A DNA stretch of 64,000 bases from Pseudomonas chlororaphis subsp. aurantiaca (GTDB lineage Bacteria; Pseudomonadota; Gammaproteobacteria; Pseudomonadales; Pseudomonadaceae): the NCBI RefSeq assembly GCF_013466605.1, contig NZ_CP059162.1, positions 1,178,001 to 1,242,000 on the forward strand, read 5' to 3'. The notes beneath the pieces are model-generated. The model was not told where the DNA came from and did no database searches. It saw only the letters and a list, made by a program, of their open reading frames with translations. The translations under genes were made by a program, and so were the position numbers. How positions within the stretch are numbered: the first letter of the stretch is position 1; each line of letters opens with the position of its first letter. Positions 20,781 through 30,233 of this stretch are shown piece after piece.

Positions 20781-21048
20781 TAGGGTCTGTTGACCTTTGG
20801 TGACGAGCCGCGTTGCTGGGCCAAACTGTGCGAGGCAAGGCGCGGGATGCCGCTAATGGTTGTTCCCTTGGCAAATCCCGCAACGCAGCCTCGCGCAGTT
20901 TGGCACGCAACCCGAAGGGACGGGGCCCACTTGGCGCAGGGCTGTGTTGCTCGGAGCTTATTTGGAACAACCAAACTGCGCTCCTCGCGCCTTGCCCTGC
21001 GCCAAGTGGGCTCCCGTCGCGGCCGTCACCAAAGGTCAACAGACCCTA
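20781..21048. mobile_element. MITE-like element, 264 bp, with 25-bp terminal inverted repeats
   Basis: The element 20783-21046 is bounded by GGGTCTGTTGACCTTTGGTG and its exact inverse; identity continues through GACG, about 25 bp. A TA dinucleotide on each side (20781-20782, 21047-21048) looks like a target duplication. Inside are two long stems: 20820-20836 with 20888-20904 (one mismatch, plus an inner 7-bp stem), and 20925-20942 with 20994-21011 (18 bp perfect). No transposase or credible coding sequence is present. TA duplication suggests an IS630-like or IS5-group parent. It sits 24 bases upstream of the following Nudix start. Confidence 0.88.
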
Positions 21049-21072
21049 ATAGTCGACAGATCGAGAAGACTC

Positions 21073-21672
21073 ATGCTGGACGAGCTACTGCACCGGGTAA
21101 GCAACCATACGCCGCGACCGCTGGAGACGGATCGACGTTTTCCCGAGGCCGCCGTGCTGGTGCCCATTACCCGCAGTGACGAGCCTGAGCTGGTGCTGAC
21201 CCTGCGCGCCAAAGGATTGTCCACCCACGGCGGCGAAGTGGCGTTCCCCGGCGGCCGCCGCGACCCGGAAGATCCAGACCTGGTTTTTACCGCCCTGCGC
21301 GAAGCCGAAGAGGAAATCGGCCTGCCTCCCGGACTGGTGGAAGTGATCGGCCCCTTGAGCCCGCTGATTTCCCTGCACGGGATCAAGGTCACGCCCTATG
21401 TCGGGGTGATTCCCGATTACGTCGAATACCTGGCCAATGATGCCGAGATCGCCGCGGTATTCAGCGTGCCGCTGGAGTTTTTTCGCCAGGACCCGCGCGA
21501 GCATACCCACCGCATCGATTATCAGGGCCGCAGCTGGTATGTGCCGAGCTACCGCTTCGGCGAGTACAAGATCTGGGGCCTGACGGCGATCATGATTGTC
21601 GAGCTGATCAACCTGCTGTATGACGCCAAGATCAGCCTGCACCAACCGCCCAAAAGCTTTATCAATATTTGA
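21073..21672 (+). CDS. CoA pyrophosphatase-type Nudix hydrolase (NudL/YeaB-like)
   Basis: A 199-residue Nudix protein with the CoA-type box. STHGGEVAFPGGRRDPEDPD is followed by ALREAEEEIGL, so the signature starts LLTLR-K then GG-R-. It probably hydrolyses CoA or related dinucleotides to 4'-phosphopantetheine products. ATG at 21073 is preferred because it gives the usual N-terminus (MLDELLHRV); upstream codons would run into the MITE-like element. Whether the element supplies or removes the native promoter is unknown. Confidence 0.85.
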   Translation: MLDELLHRVSNHTPRPLETDRRFPEAAVLVPITRSDEPELVLTLRAKGLSTHGGEVAFPGGRRDPEDPDLVFTALREAEEEIGLPPGLVEVIGPLSPLISLHGIKVTPYVGVIPDYVEYLANDAEIAAVFSVPLEFFRQDPREHTHRIDYQGRSWYVPSYRFGEYKIWGLTAIMIVELINLLYDAKISLHQPPKSFINI

Positions 21673-21738
21673 AGCCATCGCTCGTATGGCCTGAACCCTG
21701 CTGTGTACCTGAACCTGCCTGGCCTTGAGGACAACAAT

Positions 21739-22260
21739 ATGAAATACCGCCTGGGCGACGCCCGTGTCGAAACCCACCCGCAAAGCTGGGTCGCACCCAA
21801 TGCCACGCTGGTGGGCAAGGTCAAGCTGGAGGAGGGGGCCAACGTCTGGTTCAACGCGGTGCTGCGTGGCGACAACGAGCTGATCCTGATCGGCAAGGAC
21901 AGCAATGTGCAGGACGGCACGGTGATGCATACCGACATGGGCTTTCCGCTGACCATCGGTACCGGCGTGACCATTGGCCATAACGCCATGCTGCATGGCT
22001 GCACTGTCGGCGACTACAGCCTGATCGGCATCAACGCGGTGATTCTCAACGGTGCGAAGATCGGCAAGAACTGCATCATCGGTGCCAACTCGTTGATCGG
22101 CGAAGGCAAGGAAATCCCCGACGGTTCGCTGGTGATGGGCTCGCCGGGCAAGGTGGTTCGCGAGTTGACCGAGCAGCAGAAGAAGATGCTCGAAGCCAGC
22201 GCCGCGCACTATGTGCATAATTCCCAGCGTTACGCCCGCGACCTGGCCGAGCAAGAATAA
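21739..22260 (+). CDS. Gamma-class carbonic anhydrase-like protein
   Basis: A 173-residue left-handed beta-helix hexapeptide-repeat protein. The zinc histidines are in [10 protein letters not shown] and [11 protein letters not shown], as in YrdA/PaaY-type gamma-carbonic anhydrases. The repeats span [20 protein letters not shown] to [11 protein letters not shown]. The C-terminal helix has [15 protein letters not shown]. The actual activity of this subgroup is often untested. The stop overlaps the start of the DUF1289 gene (TAATGA), so translation is probably coupled. Confidence 0.88.
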   Translation: MKYRLGDARVETHPQSWVAPNATLVGKVKLEEGANVWFNAVLRGDNELILIGKDSNVQDGTVMHTDMGFPLTIGTGVTIGHNAMLHGCTVGDYSLIGINAVILNGAKIGKNCIIGANSLIGEGKEIPDGSLVMGSPGKVVRELTEQQKKMLEASAAHYVHNSQRYARDLAEQE

Positions 22261-22472
22261 TGACCACCCCCGAAAAACCCGTTCCCTCGCCCTGCGTGAG
22301 CATCTGCGCGCTGGACGATGACGATATCTGCACTGGCTGCCAGCGCACGGTGAGCGAGATCACCCGCTGGAGCCGCATGGACAACGCCGAGCGCCGCGAG
22401 GTGCTGGCGTTGTGTCATGAGCGCGCCAAGTCCAACGGGTTGCTGTGGATGATCGGCACCCAGTCCGGCTAA
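22260..22472 (+). CDS. DUF1289 small cysteine-rich protein
   Basis: A 70-residue protein with [20 protein letters not shown], the four-cysteine arrangement of DUF1289, followed by [12 protein letters not shown]. Presumably it binds a metal; function is unknown. The ATG shares bases with the stop of the carbonic anhydrase-like gene. In other proteobacteria such genes also neighbour gamma-carbonic anhydrases or Nudix genes. Confidence 0.85.
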   Translation: MTTPEKPVPSPCVSICALDDDDICTGCQRTVSEITRWSRMDNAERREVLALCHERAKSNGLLWMIGTQSG

Positions 22473-22601
22473 ACGGCTGTCGCGAGCAGCCTCGCCTCAG
22501 CCGGAGCGAGCCTGCCCGCGGTATCGGCGCCAGCTCCCGTCTGGTCCATCCCACCCACCTGAAGTACCCTGTGCGCCTTACTGACAGGTACTTTTCGCCC
22601 C

Positions 22602-23069
22602 ATGCTCTTCCTGATCGCCTATATCGGCAGTGTCGTACTGATCAACTACGCCTTTTCCACCGCTCCGCACCTGGACATCATCTGGTCGGCCTGGGGCGGG
22701 CTGGTGTTCGTCCTGCGAGACATGGTGCAGACCCGCTTCGGCCATGGCGCGCTCGTCGCCATGCTGGTGGCCCTGGTGCTGTCCTACGTGACCTCCGACC
22801 CGGCCATCGCCCTGGCCAGCGCCACGGCGTTCGCGGTTTCCGAATGCATCGACTGGCTGGTGTTCAGCATCACCAGGCGCCCGCTGCACGACCGCCTGTG
22901 GATAAGTTCGGCGTTGAGCATTCCCCTGGACACCTTTATCTTTTTCGGACTGATCGACGCCTTGACCCCGGGCGTGATCCTCACGGCGCTGGGTTCGAAG
23001 TTCGCCGGCGTGACCGTGGTCTGGCTGGCCATGGCCTGGCGTTTGCGCAAGGCGGCGTGCGCCAGCTGA
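22602..23069 (+). CDS. VUT family (queuosine-precursor-transporter-like) membrane protein
   Basis: A 155-residue hydrophobic protein with about five membrane segments. [35 protein letters not shown] and [17 protein letters not shown] resemble the VUT/YhhQ family. YhhQ proteins carry preQ0/preQ1, but this shorter member could have another vitamin-like substrate. It follows DUF1289 after 129 bases containing an imperfect REP-like palindrome (around 22475-22530). Start ATG at 22602. Confidence 0.72.
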   Translation: MLFLIAYIGSVVLINYAFSTAPHLDIIWSAWGGLVFVLRDMVQTRFGHGALVAMLVALVLSYVTSDPAIALASATAFAVSECIDWLVFSITRRPLHDRLWISSALSIPLDTFIFFGLIDALTPGVILTALGSKFAGVTVVWLAMAWRLRKAACAS

Positions 23070-23173
23070 GGCCAAAGCGCGCGGTTCATGTAGAATGCCG
23101 CGCTTTCTTCCCCCATGGGCCGCCCGCCTGGTGCGCGACCCTCGATGATCCGCTCCTTTTTGAGGACCTTCAG

Positions 23174-24355
23174 ATGACCCGTATCGGAACTCCATTGTCG
23201 CCAACCGCGACCCGCGTTTTGCTGTGTGGCTGTGGTGAGTTGGGCAAGGAAGTGGTGATCGAGCTGCAACGCCTGGGCGTTGAGGTGATTGCCGTGGATC
23301 GTTACGCCAATGCGCCGGCGATGCAGGTCGCCCATCGCAGCCATGTGATCAACATGCTCGACGGCGCCGCGCTGCGTGCGGTGATCGAGGCGGAAAAGCC
23401 GCACTTCATCGTGCCGGAGATCGAAGCCATCGCCACCGCCACCCTGGTGGAACTGGAGTCCGAAGGGTTCACCGTGATCCCGACCGCCCGTGCCGCCCAG
23501 TTGACCATGAACCGCGAAGGCATCCGTCGCCTGGCCGCCGAAGAGCTGGACCTGCCGACCTCGCCTTACCACTTCGCCGATACCTTCGAAGACTACCGCA
23601 AGGCGGTGGACGACCTGGGTTTCCCCTGCGTGGTCAAGCCGGTGATGAGTTCCTCGGGCAAGGGCCAGAGCCTGCTGCGCAGCGTCGACGACGTGCAGAA
23701 GGCCTGGGACTACGCCCAGGAAGGCGGGCGTGCCGGCAAGGGCCGGGTGATCATCGAGGGTTTCATCGATTTCGATTATGAAATCACCCTGCTGACCGTG
23801 CGCCATGTCGGTGGCACCACCTTCTGCGCGCCGGTCGGCCACCGCCAGGAGAAGGGCGACTACCAGGAATCCTGGCAGCCCCAGGCCATGAGCCCGAAAG
23901 CCCTGGCCGAGTCCGAGCGTGTGGCCAAGGCCGTGACCGAGGCCCTGGGTGGCCGTGGCCTGTTCGGCGTCGAACTGTTCGTCAAGGGCGACCAGGTCTG
24001 GTTCAGCGAAGTCTCGCCGCGTCCTCACGACACCGGCCTGGTGACCCTGATTTCCCAGGACCTGTCGCAGTTCGCCCTGCATGCTCGGGCGATCCTCGGC
24101 CTGCCGATCCCGTTGATCCGTCAGTTCGGCCCGTCGGCTTCGGCGGTGATCCTGGTGGAAGGCCAGTCGACCCAGACCGCTTTCGCCAACCTGGGCGCGG
24201 CCCTGAGCGAGCCGGACACTGCCCTGCGCCTGTTCGGCAAGCCCGAAGTCAATGGCCAGCGCCGCATGGGCGTGGCCCTGGCGCGCGACGAGTCGATCGA
24301 GGCTGCCCGGGCCAAGGCGACCCGTGCTTCCCAGGCGGTCGTTGTAGAGCTGTAA
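23174..24355 (+). CDS. purT: Formate-dependent GAR transformylase (PurT)
   Basis: Makes formyl-GAR from GAR, formate and ATP, an alternative to PurN in purine synthesis. The 393-residue ATP-grasp protein has [20 protein letters not shown] at the N-terminus. [14 protein letters not shown] marks the ATP-binding loop, and [27 protein letters not shown] holds the metal ligands. ATG at 23174 follows GAGG and gives the standard length. A TAGAAT at 23091-23096 may be its -10. It is 5' to a REP-type hairpin. Confidence 0.96.
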   Translation: MTRIGTPLSPTATRVLLCGCGELGKEVVIELQRLGVEVIAVDRYANAPAMQVAHRSHVINMLDGAALRAVIEAEKPHFIVPEIEAIATATLVELESEGFTVIPTARAAQLTMNREGIRRLAAEELDLPTSPYHFADTFEDYRKAVDDLGFPCVVKPVMSSSGKGQSLLRSVDDVQKAWDYAQEGGRAGKGRVIIEGFIDFDYEITLLTVRHVGGTTFCAPVGHRQEKGDYQESWQPQAMSPKALAESERVAKAVTEALGGRGLFGVELFVKGDQVWFSEVSPRPHDTGLVTLISQDLSQFALHARAILGLPIPLIRQFGPSASAVILVEGQSTQTAFANLGAALSEPDTALRLFGKPEVNGQRRMGVALARDESIEAARAKATRASQAVVVEL

Positions 24356-24360
24356 AAGTA

Positions 24361-24425
24361 TCGCGGGCCAGCCTCGCTCCTACTTCTGTAGGGGCGAGCG
24401 GGCGGCGATCCGTCTGGCCCGCGAT
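24361..24425. repeat. REP-type long palindrome (GCTCCTAC family)
   Basis: TCGCGGGCCAG ... CTGGCCCGCGA encloses an inner pair, GCCTCGCTCCTAC and GTAGGGGCGAGC. It starts six bases after the purT stop and separates purT from the convergent transporter gene, so it may act as a transcript end for both. Confidence 0.65.
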
Positions 24426-24434
24426 GACGTTCTG

Positions 24435-25751
24435 TCAGCCGACCTGATTCAGGTCGTTATCACGCGTTTCCTTCAGGCACAGCACAGCGATCAGGCTGAG
24501 CATCGCTGCCGCCGACACATACCCGCCGACCCAACTCAAGCCCCCCATCGCCACCAGCTTCTGGGCGAAGAAGGGTGCCGCCGAGGCGCCGACAATGCCG
24601 CCCAGGTTATAGGCCGCCGATGCACCGGTATAACGCACGTGGGTCGGGAACAGCTCGGGCAGCAGCGCACCCATCGGGGCGAAGGTCACGCCCATCAGGA
24701 ACAGCTCGATGCACAGGAACAGCGCCACGCCCCAGGTCGAGCCCTGGGTCAGCAGCGGTTCCATGGTGAAGCCGGAGAGAATCGCCAGCAGGCCACCGAT
24801 GATCAGCACCGGTTTGCGTCCGTAACGGTCGCTGGCCCAGGCCGACAGCGGTGTGGCCGCAGCCATGAACAGCACGGCGAAGCACAGCAGGCCGAGGAAG
24901 GTTTCGCGGCTGTAGCCCAGGGTCGCGACGCCGTAGCTCAGCGAGAACACCGTCGAGATGTAAAACAGCGCGTAACACACCACCATCGCCGAGGCGCCCA
25001 GCAGTACCGGCAGCCAGTACTGGCTGAACAGCTCGACCAGCGGCATCTTGACCCGTTCCTGGCGGGCGATGGCGTTGGCGAATACCGGGGTTTCATGCAG
25101 TTTCAGACGCACATACAGGCCGACCAGCACCAGCGCGGCGCTGAGCAGGAACGGGATCCGCCAGCCCCAGGAGCGGAACTGTTCGTCGCTCAGGCTCATG
25201 GCCAGGGTCAGGAACAGGCCGTTGGCCGCGAGAAAGCCGATCGACGGCCCCAGTTGCGGGAACATGCCGAACCAGGCGCGCTTGCCTTTTGGCGCGTTTT
25301 CCGTGGCGAGCAGCGCGGCTCCGCCCCATTCGCCGCCCAGCCCCAGGCCCTGGCCGAAGCGCAGCAGGCACAGCAGGATCGGGGCCCAGGCGCCAATGCT
25401 GTCATAGCCGGGCAGCACGCCGATCAGCGTGGTGCACACGCCCATCAGCAGCAGCGATGCCACCAGGGTCGACTTGCGGCCGATCCGGTCGCCGAAGTGG
25501 CCGAACAGCGCCGAACCCAGGGGACGGGCGAGGAAGGCGATGCCGAAGGTCAGGAAGGCCGAGAGCATCTGGGCGGTGCCGGACGTCTGCGGGAAGAATA
25601 CCGGGCCGATCACCAGTGCGGCGGCGGTGGCGTACACGTAGAAGTCGTAGAACTCGATGGCGGTACCGATAAAGCTGGCGGTGGCCACGCGGCTGGCGGA
25701 GTTGGTCGGCTGGGCAGGCACGGAGGCGCTGTAAGTGGTGCTGGTCGTCAT
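24435..25751 (-). CDS. MFS transporter, metabolite:H+ symporter (MHS) type
   Basis: A 438-residue 12-segment secondary transporter. The N-terminus has the MHS hallmark IGTAIEFYDFYVYATAAA. LFGHFGDRIGRKS (loop 2-3 motif), RFGQGLGLGGEWGGAALL and SDRYGRKPVLIIGG follow. MHS members import organic acids, osmolytes or shikimate-like compounds; the substrate cannot be told here. Start ATG at 25751 (MTTSTTYSA); an ATG at 25781 would add ten residues. It stands alone. Confidence 0.85.
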   Translation of the reverse strand: MTTSTTYSASVPAQPTNSASRVATASFIGTAIEFYDFYVYATAAALVIGPVFFPQTSGTAQMLSAFLTFGIAFLARPLGSALFGHFGDRIGRKSTLVASLLLMGVCTTLIGVLPGYDSIGAWAPILLCLLRFGQGLGLGGEWGGAALLATENAPKGKRAWFGMFPQLGPSIGFLAANGLFLTLAMSLSDEQFRSWGWRIPFLLSAALVLVGLYVRLKLHETPVFANAIARQERVKMPLVELFSQYWLPVLLGASAMVVCYALFYISTVFSLSYGVATLGYSRETFLGLLCFAVLFMAAATPLSAWASDRYGRKPVLIIGGLLAILSGFTMEPLLTQGSTWGVALFLCIELFLMGVTFAPMGALLPELFPTHVRYTGASAAYNLGGIVGASAAPFFAQKLVAMGGLSWVGGYVSAAAMLSLIAVLCLKETRDNDLNQVG

Positions 25752-26090
25752 GCGGTAATCCCTGACAGTCATGTGCTCCATGGGAGCGAATTATTATGGT
25801 CGAACACCCAGGGATGTGGGTTTGGCGCGGGCGTGGCTCGGGGTGGGAGCGAAGCCTGCCAGAAGCGGGCGGAGCAGGGCAGAAGCCGCTGGGTGCGGGT
25901 AGCACGCGGGTGCTGCGGGGCTTGGGTAAGCGGCTCGATTATAGGAAGGCCCCTAACGATCAAACAAGCGCGACTTGCCGCCCTATAGCCGGCGCAAGCG
26001 GTGCATCAGGCGGAATACGGATACAGGGTTTGCGACCGCGTTGCGGTCGATCGCAGCCTCGCGGGCTCGGCAGCGGCTACAGGGCCACGA
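25752..26090. other. 339-base intergenic region with one REP copy
   Basis: No gene supported. It holds a single REP-like copy of the TCGCAGCC...GGCAGCGGCTAC family at 26050-26082, and a short match to the other family (GTGGGAGCGAAGCCTGCC, around 25841-25858). The transporter promoter should lie in the first 100 bases, but no good hexamers were found. Confidence 0.4.
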
Positions 26091-27329
26091 TTACAGCGAG
26101 GGGGTGGTGACCGGCTTGGTGTGCCAGATCAGCACGCGGCTGACCCGGTTGTCCTCGGTCTCGAGGATTTCCAGGCGGTAGCGGCCGATTTTCAGGCAGA
26201 CGGCGCTGTCGGGAATGGTCTCCAGCGCTTCGGTGACCAGGCCGTTGAGGGTTTTCGGGCCGTCGCAGGGCAGGTGCCAGCCCAGGCTCTTGTTCAGCTC
26301 GCGAATCGAGGCGGCGCCTTCGATGACAAAGCGTCCGTCGGCCTGGGGGCGGATATGCGGGTTGTCGAGGCTGTGTTCGCTTTCGAATTCGCCGACGATT
26401 TCTTCGAGGATATCTTCCAGGGTGACAATGCCCAGCACTTCGCCGTATTCGTCCACCACCATGCCCAGGCGGCGCTGCTGCTTGTGGAAGTTCAGCAGTT
26501 GCAGCTGCAGCGGGGTGCTTTCCGGCACGAAGTAAGGTTCGTGGCAGGCCGCCAGCAGGGCCTCTTTGGTCAGGCTGGCATCCGGCAGCAGGTGGCGGAT
26601 CTGGCGGGTATTGAGGACCGCCTCGACCTGGTTGATATCGCTGTGGAACACCGGCAGGCGGGTGCGCTTGGACAGGCGCAGCTGCTCGATGATCTCGCCG
26701 ATAGGCTCGTCCAGGTTGATCCCGTCGACTTCGCTGCGCGGGACCAGGATGTCATTGACGGTGATGTTGTCCAGGGCATGGATGCCCGACACCGGGTGCG
26801 GGCGGCCATTGGCATGTTCCTCGGCGCCGTCCGGGTCGGCGGCCTGCTCGTCTTCGCTCTGCTTGACGGTGCCGGCCTTGCGGGTGAAGGGGCGCAACAA
26901 CAGCTGGCTGATGCTGCCGAGCAGCCAGGCCGCGGGGTAGATGATCTTCAGTGGCACGCCCAGCAGGGTATTGCCCAGGCTGAGGATGGCGTCCGGATAA
27001 CGGGTGGCCAGGGTGCGCGGAAGATAGTCGGCGAGTACCAGCAACACGCTGGTGGCGATCAGGCAGGCCAGCCACGGACCGTTTTCCGCCCACTGCAGGA
27101 GCGCCAGCAAGGTGCTGATGATGACCGCCAGCACCCGGCACAGGGTGTTGCAGAGAATCAGGCTGTCGCGCGGGAAGCTCAGGCGCGCCAGCGGTTTATC
27201 GCCGGAGCGCGAAGCGGTGCGTAGGGTCAGCAGGTGTTGCTGGGCGGCTTCGATGGCGGTGAACAGCCCCGACCACAGCACCAGCAAGGCCAGGACCACG
27301 AGCATCGGCTCTATGGGCAGGTTGTCCAT
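26091..27329 (-). CDS. CNNM/CBS-domain membrane protein (HlyC/CorC family)
   Basis: A 412-residue protein: an N-terminal CNNM membrane domain (about residues 1-150, SGLFTAIEAAQQHLLTLR), an acidic linker and two CBS domains. The CBS pair includes ILVPRSEVDGINLDEP, RLPVFHSDINQVEAVLN and MVVDEYGEVLGIVTLEDILE. A C-terminal transporter-associated domain (RFVIEGAASIRELNKSLGW) follows. Homologues (CorB, YfjD) are linked to magnesium or cobalt homeostasis. It starts 12 bases downstream of the ypjD stop, so the two form an operon in the standard Pseudomonas position beside ffh. Confidence 0.87.
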   Translation of the reverse strand: MDNLPIEPMLVVLALLVLWSGLFTAIEAAQQHLLTLRTASRSGDKPLARLSFPRDSLILCNTLCRVLAVIISTLLALLQWAENGPWLACLIATSVLLVLADYLPRTLATRYPDAILSLGNTLLGVPLKIIYPAAWLLGSISQLLLRPFTRKAGTVKQSEDEQAADPDGAEEHANGRPHPVSGIHALDNITVNDILVPRSEVDGINLDEPIGEIIEQLRLSKRTRLPVFHSDINQVEAVLNTRQIRHLLPDASLTKEALLAACHEPYFVPESTPLQLQLLNFHKQQRRLGMVVDEYGEVLGIVTLEDILEEIVGEFESEHSLDNPHIRPQADGRFVIEGAASIRELNKSLGWHLPCDGPKTLNGLVTEALETIPDSAVCLKIGRYRLEILETEDNRVSRVLIWHTKPVTTPSL

Positions 27330-27341
27330 TATCGCCGCTCG

Positions 27342-28154
27342 TCAGATATGCAGGATGTATTCACGGACCAGCTTGCTGCCGAAATACGCCAGCATCAGCA
27401 GGCAGAAGCCGGCCAGGGTCCAGCGAATCGCCTTGTGTCCGCGCCAGCCGAGGCGGTTGCGGCCCCACAGCAGCACGCTGAACACCACCCAGGCCAGGCA
27501 GGCCAGCAGGGTCTTGTGCACCAGATGCTGGGCGAACAGGTTCTCGACGAACAGCCAGCCGGAGATCAGCGACAGCGACAGCAGGGTCCAGCCGGCCCAG
27601 AGGAAGCCGAACAGCAGGCTTTCCATGGTCTGCAGCGGCGGAAAGTTCTTGATCAGCCCGGACGGATGCTTGTGCTTGAGCTGGTGGTCCTGCACCAGCA
27701 GCAACAGGGCCTGGAATACGGCGATGGTGAACATGCCATAGGCGAGGATCGACAGCAGGATATGGGCGAGAATGCCTGGCTCTTCGTCGATCACCGGCAC
27801 CGTGCCGGTGGGCACGAACTGCGCCAGCAGCACGGTCAGCGCCCCCAGCGGAAACAGCAGGACCAGCAGGTTCTCCACCGGAATGCGCGAGCAGGCCAGC
27901 AGGGTCAGGGCAATCACCGCGGCGGCGATCAGGCTGGCGGCGCTGAAGAAGTCCAGGCCCAGGCCCACGGGCGTCATCAGGTGAGTCAGGAGGCTGGCGC
28001 TGTGAGCGAGCAGGGCAAGGATGCCGAGCGAGACCAGCAGGCGCTTGTTCGTCTTGGCGGCTTGAGCCAGACGAGTGCCTTGATAGAGGGTCGCAGCGGC
28101 ATAGAGACAGGCGGCGGCGAGGGTGGTTAGCAAGCTGGGTGACAAGGGGAGCAT
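27342..28154 (-). CDS. ypjD: Cytochrome c assembly-type inner membrane protein (YpjD/CcsA-like)
   Basis: A 270-residue polytopic protein (about eight segments) with the CcsA/CcmC-like core. DEEPGILAHILLSILAYGMFTI and FPPLQTMESLLFGFLWAGW are conserved in YpjD. Members of the wider family handle haem for cytochrome c maturation; YpjD itself has no firm role. ATG at 28154 is chosen (MLPLSPSLL). It is divergent from ffh and followed by the CNNM gene. Confidence 0.85.
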   Translation of the reverse strand: MLPLSPSLLTTLAAACLYAAATLYQGTRLAQAAKTNKRLLVSLGILALLAHSASLLTHLMTPVGLGLDFFSAASLIAAAVIALTLLACSRIPVENLLVLLFPLGALTVLLAQFVPTGTVPVIDEEPGILAHILLSILAYGMFTIAVFQALLLLVQDHQLKHKHPSGLIKNFPPLQTMESLLFGFLWAGWTLLSLSLISGWLFVENLFAQHLVHKTLLACLAWVVFSVLLWGRNRLGWRGHKAIRWTLAGFCLLMLAYFGSKLVREYILHI

Positions 28155-28351
28155 AAATCCTGTTAGGCAAGCCCGAAAGTCGTTGAGTTTGGCATAGAAC
28201 CGCCACCACACGAAAGACCGTGCGACCAGACGGCGGCTGTGCGTCGCGCGCAGTCTTCGCTATAATCCGCGACCTGCCCACGGAGCACCCTTTATATGAG
28301 GGGCCCGAGCCGCCATTACCTCGGTCTACTTAGGGCCTGAAAGGATCGCGC

Positions 28352-29728
28352 ATGTTTGAAAACCTAACCGACCGTCTCTCGCAGACGCTGCGCCATGTCA
28401 CCGGCAAGGCCAAGCTGACCGAGGACAACATCAAAGACACCCTGCGCGAAGTGCGCATGGCGTTGCTCGAAGCCGACGTTGCCCTGCCGGTGGTCAAGGA
28501 CTTCGTCAACTCGGTGAAGGAACGTGCCGTCGGCACTGAAGTGTCGCGCAGCCTGACTCCGGGCCAGGCGTTCGTGAAGATCGTCCAGGCCGAGCTCGAA
28601 AGCCTGATGGGCGCGGCCAACGAAGATTTGAACCTGAGTGCCGTGCCGCCTGCCGTCGTGCTGATGGCCGGTTTGCAGGGTGCCGGTAAGACCACCACCG
28701 CCGGCAAGCTCGCGCGCTTCCTTAAAGAGCGCAAGAAGAAGAGCGTGATGGTGGTGTCCGCCGACGTGTACCGTCCGGCGGCGATCAAGCAGCTCGAAAC
28801 CCTGGCCAATGACATTGGCGTGACCTTCTTTCCGTCCGACCTGAGCCAGAAGCCGGTCGCGATCGCCGAAGCGGCTATCAAGGAAGCCAAGCTCAAGTTC
28901 ATCGACGTGGTCATCGTCGACACCGCCGGTCGTCTGCACATCGACGCCGACATGATGGACGAGATCCAGGCGTTGCACGCGGCGGTCAAGCCGGTGGAAA
29001 CCCTGTTCGTGGTCGACGCCATGACTGGCCAGGACGCCGCCAACACGGCCAAGGCCTTTGGCGACGCACTGCCGCTGACCGGTGTGATCCTGACCAAGGT
29101 CGACGGCGATGCCCGTGGCGGTGCCGCGCTGTCGGTGCGTGCGATCACTGGCAAGCCGATCAAGTTCATCGGTATGGGCGAGAAGAGCGAAGCGCTCGAG
29201 CCGTTCCACCCCGAGCGTATCGCTTCGCGCATCCTCGGCATGGGCGACGTGCTCAGCCTGATCGAGCAGGCCGAGCAGACCCTCGACAAGGAAAAAGCCG
29301 ACAAGCTGGCGAAGAAGCTGAAAAAAGGCAAAGGCTTCGACCTCGAAGACTTCCGCGATCAGCTGCAACAGATGAAGAACATGGGCGGCCTCGGCGGCCT
29401 GATGGACAAGCTGCCGAATATCGGTGGCGTGAACCTGGCGCAAATGGGCAATGCCCAGGGCGCGGCCGAGAAACAGTTCAAGCAGATGGAAGCCATCATC
29501 AACTCCATGACCCCGGCCGAGCGCCGCGACCCTGAGCTGATCAGCGGTTCGCGCAAGCGTCGGATCGCCATGGGTTCCGGCACCCAGGTGCAGGACATCG
29601 GTCGCTTGATCAAGCAGCACAAGCAGATGCAGAAGATGATGAAGAAATTCTCCGCCAAGGGCGGAATGGCGAAAATGATGCGCGGCATGGGCGGAATGTT
29701 GCCCGGCGGCGGCATGCCGAAGATCTGA
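28352..29728 (+). CDS. ffh: Signal recognition particle protein Ffh
   Basis: GTPase subunit of SRP that targets nascent membrane proteins with 4.5S RNA and FtsY. The 458-residue product has an N domain, the G domain with GLQGAGKTTTAGKLARFL, DTAGRLHID and LTKVDGDARGG, and a methionine-rich M domain with RIAMGSGTQVQDIGRLIKQ. The start ATG is preceded by GAAAGG. TATAAT at 28261-28266 is a convincing -10 about 85 bases upstream, with a poor -35. The operon of ribosomal genes follows after a terminator. Confidence 0.97.
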   Translation: MFENLTDRLSQTLRHVTGKAKLTEDNIKDTLREVRMALLEADVALPVVKDFVNSVKERAVGTEVSRSLTPGQAFVKIVQAELESLMGAANEDLNLSAVPPAVVLMAGLQGAGKTTTAGKLARFLKERKKKSVMVVSADVYRPAAIKQLETLANDIGVTFFPSDLSQKPVAIAEAAIKEAKLKFIDVVIVDTAGRLHIDADMMDEIQALHAAVKPVETLFVVDAMTGQDAANTAKAFGDALPLTGVILTKVDGDARGGAALSVRAITGKPIKFIGMGEKSEALEPFHPERIASRILGMGDVLSLIEQAEQTLDKEKADKLAKKLKKGKGFDLEDFRDQLQQMKNMGGLGGLMDKLPNIGGVNLAQMGNAQGAAEKQFKQMEAIINSMTPAERRDPELISGSRKRRIAMGSGTQVQDIGRLIKQHKQMQKMMKKFSAKGGMAKMMRGMGGMLPGGGMPKI

Positions 29729-29736
29729 AGAATCCG

Positions 29737-29776
29737 CGCCGGCAGCCATGCCGGCGTTTCCCGCGGGGACGCGGGA
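29737..29776 (+). terminator. Double hairpin after ffh
   Basis: CGCCGGCA-GCCA-TGCCGGCG (29737-29756), then TTTCCC, and immediately TCCCGCG-GGGA-CGCGGGA (29759-29776). The first stem with its short T run is a modest terminator; the second strengthens it. Confidence 0.55.
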
Positions 29777-29876
29777 CCTCCAGCAAACCCGCGCTTGGCG
29801 GGAGCTGACTCGCCGTTGTTGCTAACGGCCCTATAGCAAATCTGGATGGCAGCCGGTAGGCGCCGGAAAAAGTCAT

Positions 29877-29904
29877 TTGCAAAAGTCCGGATATTCCTTA
29901 GAAT
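29877..29904 (+). promoter_or_regulatory. Promoter of the rpsP-rimM-trmD-rplS operon
   Basis: TTGCAA (29877-29882), a 16-base spacer, and TAGAAT (29899-29904), 72 bases before rpsP. It is the best sigma-70-like match in the ffh-rpsP gap. Confidence 0.6.
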
Positions 29905-29976
29905 ATGCGGCCTTTCGGGCACCCATGCCCGCTGTGCATTTAGATTTGCAGCACCGACTACAGGAACGATGTTCAC

Positions 29977-30228
29977 ATGCTAACAATCCGTCTTGCCCTT
30001 GGCGGCTCCAAAAAGCGCCCGTTTTACCACTTGACCGTGACCGACAGCCGCAACCCACGCGACGGTTCGCACAAGGAACAAGTTGGCTTCTTCAACCCGA
30101 TCGCTCGTGGTCAAGAAGTCCGCCTGTCCGTGAACCAAGAGCGCGTAGCCTACTGGCTGAGCGTTGGTGCACAACCGTCTGAGCGCGTTGCTCAGCTGTT
30201 GAAGGAATCGGCTAAGGCTGCAGCCTGA
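29977..30228 (+). CDS. rpsP: 30S ribosomal protein S16
   Basis: An 83-residue protein beginning [18 protein letters not shown] and containing [17 protein letters not shown] and [16 protein letters not shown], the S16 consensus. It is the first gene of the conserved rpsP-rimM-trmD-rplS operon; rimM follows after five bases. Confidence 0.98.
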   Translation: MLTIRLALGGSKKRPFYHLTVTDSRNPRDGSHKEQVGFFNPIARGQEVRLSVNQERVAYWLSVGAQPSERVAQLLKESAKAAA

Positions 30229-30233
30229 ACCCT

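Noticed and set aside
20783..21046. Short frames within the MITE-like element as genes
   Set aside because: They follow from palindromic GC-rich sequence and none resembles a protein family or a transposase.
23091..23173. ZTP or purine riboswitch ahead of purT
   Set aside because: I could not identify a conserved core; only a promoter-like hexamer is visible.
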